DNA of 64,000 nt from Cordia subcordata (taxonomy: Eukaryota; Streptophyta; Magnoliopsida; Boraginales; Cordiaceae). Of the stretch, positions 59,001 to 64,000 are shown in pieces. The DNA is taken from the NCBI GenBank assembly GCA_028554755.1, contig JAPTOF010000016.1:7911001-7975000 (forward strand), read 5' to 3'. Under the pieces are notes generated by a model. The model saw nothing but the letters and a program-made list of their open reading frames with translations, searched no databases and was not told the DNA's origin. A program made the position numbers and the translations under genes. The number at the start of each line of letters is the position of its first letter. The stretch's first letter is position 1.

Positions 59001-60734
59001 GAAAGGATCAGAATCTTGATTCCTGATGCTATTTTGGGAAAATGGTGGTGAGTGAATTATTATTGGTATCCTCAAGCTACATTGGACGAGATTAATCCTT
59101 ATTAGACCAGAAGCAGTGAAGGAAAAATTCTCCCAACAAGTATACTTCCCGATATTTGTACTTGTGTTTTTCTTACAAGAGTGAGGCCGCTACCACCTCA
59201 ACCAACAACTTGTTGGTTGGTGGGTGAATTATTATCTCTACCCTGTGAATATATGATATTTCGAGCACACTTTTGAGGGATTCTTTTGTGTGTTTGCTTT
59301 GGCTTGTTTGTCAAACAAATTAAGGAAGCTTTTTATGCTGCGGTTAGTGATCATAGTGGAGTCGTCTATCAAAAAGGTATAAAATTCTCCTTTCCTGCCC
59401 CCCACCACACACATATGAAGCAAGGGTACATCAAACCACAATGGTTGAGGTGAAAGAAAATCCATCTAGTAAGTGTGCTCTTCAAAATTTGAACTTTTGT
59501 CCTTCTCTTCGCGGGTGTGTGGCAGCTATAACCTCAACAAGCAATTTGACAGAATAATTGCACTGTGAACAAAAATCAAGGCCAAAGCAATGTTGTGTGC
59601 ACTTATGAAAGACAAAAATTAATGCTAAATAATCATTAATTTGGGACTTCAATGTTAGGGTAGTTTCATTCCACAGGTTATTACCTAACATATCAACATG
59701 AGATATGACGGCTAACTACCACAAGATATCCTTGTTTTGCATGGCCACTATAACCCTACCAGCTGGTTAAATGCAAAAGTTACTCATACATCAGGGTTAA
59801 CTCTGATCAGCCTCGTATGCATAATCGTGGAAGTGTTCCTCGTGATTATTTGGTCAAATGTGTAACCTATATTCACATGATGATAAGGTTTTATATTCTA
59901 ATGTTTAAGTTATTCTTATCGTCATACCAGAATTTAACAGGCAGGATAAATTTCACAAATAATTCTTATTATTTATAAAAAAGTATTAATTTAATCTTTA
60001 TTATTTTAAAAGTTATATATTTAATTTTTAATGTATTTAAAAAATGTTATTTTGGTCCTTATTATTTTAAAATTGACTAATTTGGTTCCTAGTATATGCA
60101 AAATATGACTTAATTGATCACTAGTTCAGCCCAAATATGCTCATGACTCATGGGCTGGTCACATGAATGATAATTGGCATTTTCTGCAAATATTTACGAA
60201 TAAATTAGTCACTTCTGAAATAATAAGGACTAAATTGATTTTTTTTCTAAATATTGAGAACCAAATAGATTACTTTTGAAACAAGTAGATAATAAATTGA
60301 CATTTTTTCGTAAATAATAAGGACTATTTATAAAATTCTTCTTTCCCCGAAACATAAAATTTTCCCTATATGCAAAGTCTAAAGAAAGATTGGACGAAAA
60401 TATTAACAAAATTTTTATTATAAATCTAGATAGTAGTCTTATATATATATATGGACTACCATCAGTTGACCAAAAAAAAAGACTACTTTATCTCAATAAA
60501 TGCAAGGTTCATTATTCAACTGTAGACAGCTGTAGAAGCTGGTGATATATATTATCAAAACGTGAAACTGTGTGATTCCTTTTTTCTTCACACTCTCCTC
60601 CCATTGCTATCAGAAGAAACTTCCCCACCCACCCCCCCCCCCCCAAACACACATTAAGACAAAATCACACAGAGGGGGTATTTATTTTTCTTTGTTAGCA
60701 GATTTGGAAGTGAAACAGGAAAAAAGAACAAAAA
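59001..60734. other. TBL 3' flank and upstream region of the 163-aa gene
   Basis: The TBL 3' UTR follows 59000. A foldback MITE lies at 59946-60341. A run of about 14 C residues lies at about 60630-60645, in the likely promoter or leader of the next gene. Other open frames here are short and unsupported. Confidence 0.5.
59946..60341. mobile_element. Foldback MITE, about 390 bp
   Basis: AATTTCACAAATAATTCTTA at the left mirrors, on the opposite strand, AATTTTATAAATAGTCCTTA at the right. Both continue with TTATTTA and later TTTATTATTTT-type words, so most of the element folds. It is AT-rich and non-coding. The flanking duplication was not resolved. Confidence 0.6.
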
Positions 60735-61226
60735 ATGGAGAAGCCTAAGGAGCTAAAAGAAGAGAAGAAGCAAAGTACTCATGATAATGAAAAGGCTTAT
60801 AAGTCTGTGATATGGGATTGTGGAAGCACACTTTACGATTCATTCGAGCTCAAATCATTTGAGCGCACACTTGACTCAGCCATGGCTTCAAGATCACTAT
60901 CAATGCCTCATTTATCTCATAATGATCACCATGGAAGAGTACTTATCAAACAGCCACCACAACCGCAACCCAAGAAGCTGCTTTTGCCCTCCAAGATTTC
61001 GCGTTCATTTCATAAGCTGCTTCGATCAGTTTTCAAGCCTAATAAGCAGAACAGTAACAAGTTTCAAGATGGGTTTTATATGGCTTATGATATGTCAGGT
61101 GCGCTTTCAACTATCCCAGAAGGGCCAGAGTTCGATGGTCTTTCGCCGGACATCAAGTCTCTGGTGACAAGAACGAGCTCTGGCAGATTCATGGGTCCCA
61201 CTTCTCTCGGTATTTCATGTGCTTGA
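60735..61226 (+). CDS. Uncharacterised plant protein, 163 aa, intronless
   Basis: A single uninterrupted ORF starts at the first ATG after a purine-rich leader and ends TSLGISCA. The N-terminus is Lys/Glu-rich (residues 1-20). A distinctive block follows: VIWDCGSTLYDSFELKSFER (25-44). Then come a Met/His/Ser-rich stretch, a Pro/Gln run (PPQPQPKK), a basic segment around SRSFHKLLRSVFKP and an acidic, Ser/Thr-rich tail. There is no signal peptide or membrane segment. The WDCGS-LYDS-EL pattern recalls small plant-specific proteins of unknown function. I do not recognise a characterised family and assign no role. Amino-acid use and length argue for a real gene over a chance ORF. The frame at 60820-61167 is a shadow. 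Confidence 0.8.
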   Translation: MEKPKELKEEKKQSTHDNEKAYKSVIWDCGSTLYDSFELKSFERTLDSAMASRSLSMPHLSHNDHHGRVLIKQPPQPQPKKLLLPSKISRSFHKLLRSVFKPNKQNSNKFQDGFYMAYDMSGALSTIPEGPEFDGLSPDIKSLVTRTSSGRFMGPTSLGISCA

Positions 61227-64000
61227 AAGATCTTTCAAGTGGTATATAACAATACTTGTATTAGAATAACTGCATCGACAGTCATCGTGTCGTACATAAA
61301 TTCAGTCATTTTTGTTTAAAGTCATCGTATAGTGCATAAATTCAGTCATTATAGTTTAATTTTGATGTAATTAACCATGTGTCGTTGTTTACCGAATATG
61401 TAATGTTTTTTCACATTGATTTTGTGTGAGATTTACGTGTACTTTATAATAATTTAAATTTGAATTAATTGATTATTTTGTTTGCAACGATAATTTAGTA
61501 GTTAGGTCTAAATAGTTACATAACATCTTTGGCTGCGTGCATGGTTAGAGATCCTTTGTTATTTCCATGGACTAGTCAAGATTGATTTGTTGGATGGTTG
61601 TGGTGGTGTGCTAGATGTAATGGGTTTCGATGTCTTGTTAATCTTTGCCAATAACATGTTTTCATTAGCGTGCTATCAACTTAAAACAAGTGTTATTAAC
61701 TATTGGAATTGATATTATTATTAATCGTCAAGGCACCTAAAAGTTTAACTTGTTAATTATATATGGTTTAGGTTAAGAACTTTTTGCGGTCAATTGCGTA
61801 AAGCCATTCCGTTTAGTTTGAAAGTGACTTGAATCACAGCGATCCTTCTCTATGTATTTGATTTTTCCTTTTTATAATAATTTTAGGTATATCAGGATAG
61901 AGTTGGCTATCATGGGATCTCTCAAAAGAAGACAATTTCTAAGAACAAACAATTGTACTAATTGGCTTGAAGTTCATCAATTATTTTATTCAATCCTGCT
62001 TTCAGAAGAAAAAAACACATTTTTTCATTAAGTATTTGTATTGATTATTTTAAAAATTCTGAAAAATTCAAATTCAACTTTTTTGATAATTAAAATTTTA
62101 ATTTATTAAACAAGTATTTTTTTAAAAAGTTATGAAGAAAATATTTTTTTAGGAAAGATCATTCCAAACTAGTCCTAATTAAGGCTTTTATACCTACAAA
62201 CCGGAGAACTCATGATAGCATTATTTGTGAAGCTAAACCATTGTAATTTGTATCCCTTACTCATTCCTACTATTTTCTTCATATTAATTAAGTCATTTTG
62301 TAAGCAGATTGATAATTATTGACTAATCATGCTAGAATAATACGTCACTTGAGTTTAAAAATTCAAATTGGAGCATCATCTCTGAGCACAACCAATGACA
62401 TTAATTTTAATAGTAATGAGGTGCAGGGTCACCAGTGTACTTTTATTTTTCCAAGGGGCAGCGGCCTAAAATATCATCACTTTCAAAAGTGGCATGAAAA
62501 TCAGCAGTGTACTTGTATACAAGGCCATCGATACAAACAATGAACCCCCCCCCCCCCAAAATAAAAAATATAAGTTTAAATTAAAAAAAACGTACTTATT
62601 ATTAAGAGAATTTTTCCTTCATTACTTCCATTCTCATAGGAATCAATTTTAAATTTAATGTGATTTAAAAGTATCTTCATTCAAAGCATAAGAAGTGAAA
62701 AAAGAAAAAAGAATAGAATATGAAAAATAAAGAAGAAGAAAAGGAAATAGTTAGTGTGGCTTGACCTCTTTCTTTTGTCCAGCGGGTTAGTAAAAACTTC
62801 AATAATTAAATTGATTAAAGACATTAATAGGTGTCAGTGTTATGACAATAGTGAGTGGCAAACTAATAGGATCTATTTTGGGATCCATAATCTTTGTTTT
62901 AAAATAATTGGGTTTAGACATTATTTTGATGCTTCTGAATCCTTTTAAAATGGCAGCAAAATACCTTGAGAATCAGAAAAATGCTAGCTTTTAGTCTAAC
63001 CATTCTTCTTAGCCAACTTATAATTAATTTTATTAATACTGATTAGAATTTTCTCTTGATGATTAGTATATATGAGTTATTATAAGTGATCTATAGTATA
63101 AATAAATTAATTTCAATAATTTTGAGATTTTGATTTTCTTCCTCTTAATTTCTTTTTTTGTTTACTATTTGTTCTTTCTTCTTCAATCGCAACCATTTTA
63201 TTCTGTCTCTCGATAACTCGAAACACTAATAACTAAGAGAGAGAATCAACATCCGTGCAACCTTTCCCGACATAGTAAGTTAAAATCTTTGGTTATAAAT
63301 GGTAACTCGTATCATGTCTTCTTCAACTTAATTTTGTGGGCCGCTAGCTTACCTTGTTCTGAAGCTAGTGAAATGTTGGGGGGGCCTTAGAGTAGTTGAG
63401 TGTATTTACAACTGTGGGACACCATTTACACTTTTTTAAGTTTTAAATGCTTGAAACATCTTCGCCCTGCACTTTCATGTCAAGTTTCACGACTTCTTGT
63501 CGTGTAGATCAAAGTTATTATTGCATTGAAATGCCTCCATTCCCTCATGTAAAGATTGAATGACAAAAGGGAAAATGCAAACAATTTAAGTAGTGGTGAA
63601 ACAATTGTTTGTCTATCGAGATGTTCTAGTTGTAAAAGTCAAGTTTGGATGCGATTTAGTAATCGGGTTTGATTTTAAGTTTCTTGATCTAAGTTGAGTA
63701 CCCTGACTTACTTAGTAGTTAGTTTTGGAGCTAGTGTTTTCACCTAGAATTAATCAAATAGTGGTCGAAATCTAAAAGATGTCTAATAGTCGAACTCTAT
63801 CAACTGAATTTTCTTTTTATAGAAAAAAAGAAATAATTGTTGGTATTAATAACATCTTTTTATGTGTAACTTAATTCAAAAAATTAGTTTTGAATATGAG
63901 ACATTGAGGTGAGATAATCAATAAAGTGAATTGCATATGAACCTTTTTCATTGGGTGAGGGAGTTAACAAAAAGAGAGATAGATGATAAGCCAATGGATA
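61227..64000. other. Non-coding DNA at the right end
   Basis: The start is the 3' UTR of the 163-aa gene. A phrase, GTCATCGTRTMGT-CATAAATTCAGTCATT, is repeated at about 61280 and 61321. A C15 run lies at about 62546-62560. Open frames at 62319-62543 and 62754-62948 are short and show no recognisable features. I see no gene or defined transposon. Confidence 0.5.

Noticed and set aside
1..64000. CRISPR array, bacterial operon or organellar insert
   Set aside because: No spacer-repeat pattern, Shine-Dalgarno-linked gene runs or organelle genes are visible. Gene structure is that of plant nuclear DNA.

Overview
This is a gene-poor, AT-rich stretch of nuclear DNA from a flowering plant, most likely a eudicot. 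The evidence is spliced genes of plant-specific families (EDR4-like, TRICHOME BIREFRINGENCE-LIKE, POB1/LRB-type BTB-BACK), GT-AG introns, Ty1/copia and L1-type retroelements, and many hAT, Mutator and PIF/Harbinger MITEs. I cannot name the species from sequence alone.

Layout. 1-981: a short coding-free LTR element on the minus strand with a tRNA-iMet-type primer site. 3248-3733: a processed retrocopy with poly(A) and a 13-bp target duplication, carrying an intact 71-codon ORF. 4626-5978: a Mutator-like element. 8921-14197: a complete five-exon EDR4-like gene (951 aa, plus strand). 15305-22011: a complete but decayed Ty1/copia element (Copia-1) with a SINE inside its 5' LTR. 26030-33174: a second, much more broken copia (Copia-2), itself interrupted by a MITE and by about 3 kb of other repeat. 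35860-38490 plus 44515-44994: one L1-type LINE on the minus strand, split by a third copia (Copia-3, 38491-44514, minus strand) and by a 120-bp hairpin MITE. 44995-45905: a decayed copy of EDR4 exon 4 and its flanks, split by a hAT MITE. 46125-49319: a BTB-BACK gene on the minus strand with two coding faults and two intronic MITEs. 50662-53382: a copia 3' fragment and a complex Mutator-like element. 53730-54320: a paralogue of the DNA downstream of EDR4. 54623-55246: a hAT element. 55852-59000: a complete three-exon TBL O-acetyltransferase gene (438 aa, plus strand). 60735-61226: an intronless 163-aa plant protein gene.

The three well-supported cellular genes (EDR4-like, TBL, the 163-aa protein) are independent transcription units and show no operon-like relation. 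The rest is a layered record of transposition, and many insertions can be proved from their target duplications. The observation I rate highest concerns two copia families (Copia-1 and Copia-3). Both lack a tRNA-iMet primer site. Directly after the 5' LTR each carries a 12-13 nt site complementary to a conserved motif inside its own LTR, and the paired bases differ between the families in a matching way. This suggests RNA leader pairing or self-priming. The other notable points are the intact retrocopy, a perfect 201-bp tandem duplication in an EDR4 intron, the decayed duplication of the EDR4 3' region, and the MITE-damaged BTB gene.

Limits: everything was read by eye. Splice models rest on consensus sites, frame continuity and remembered family features, with no transcripts or database searches. 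Gaps described as empty mean that I saw nothing.
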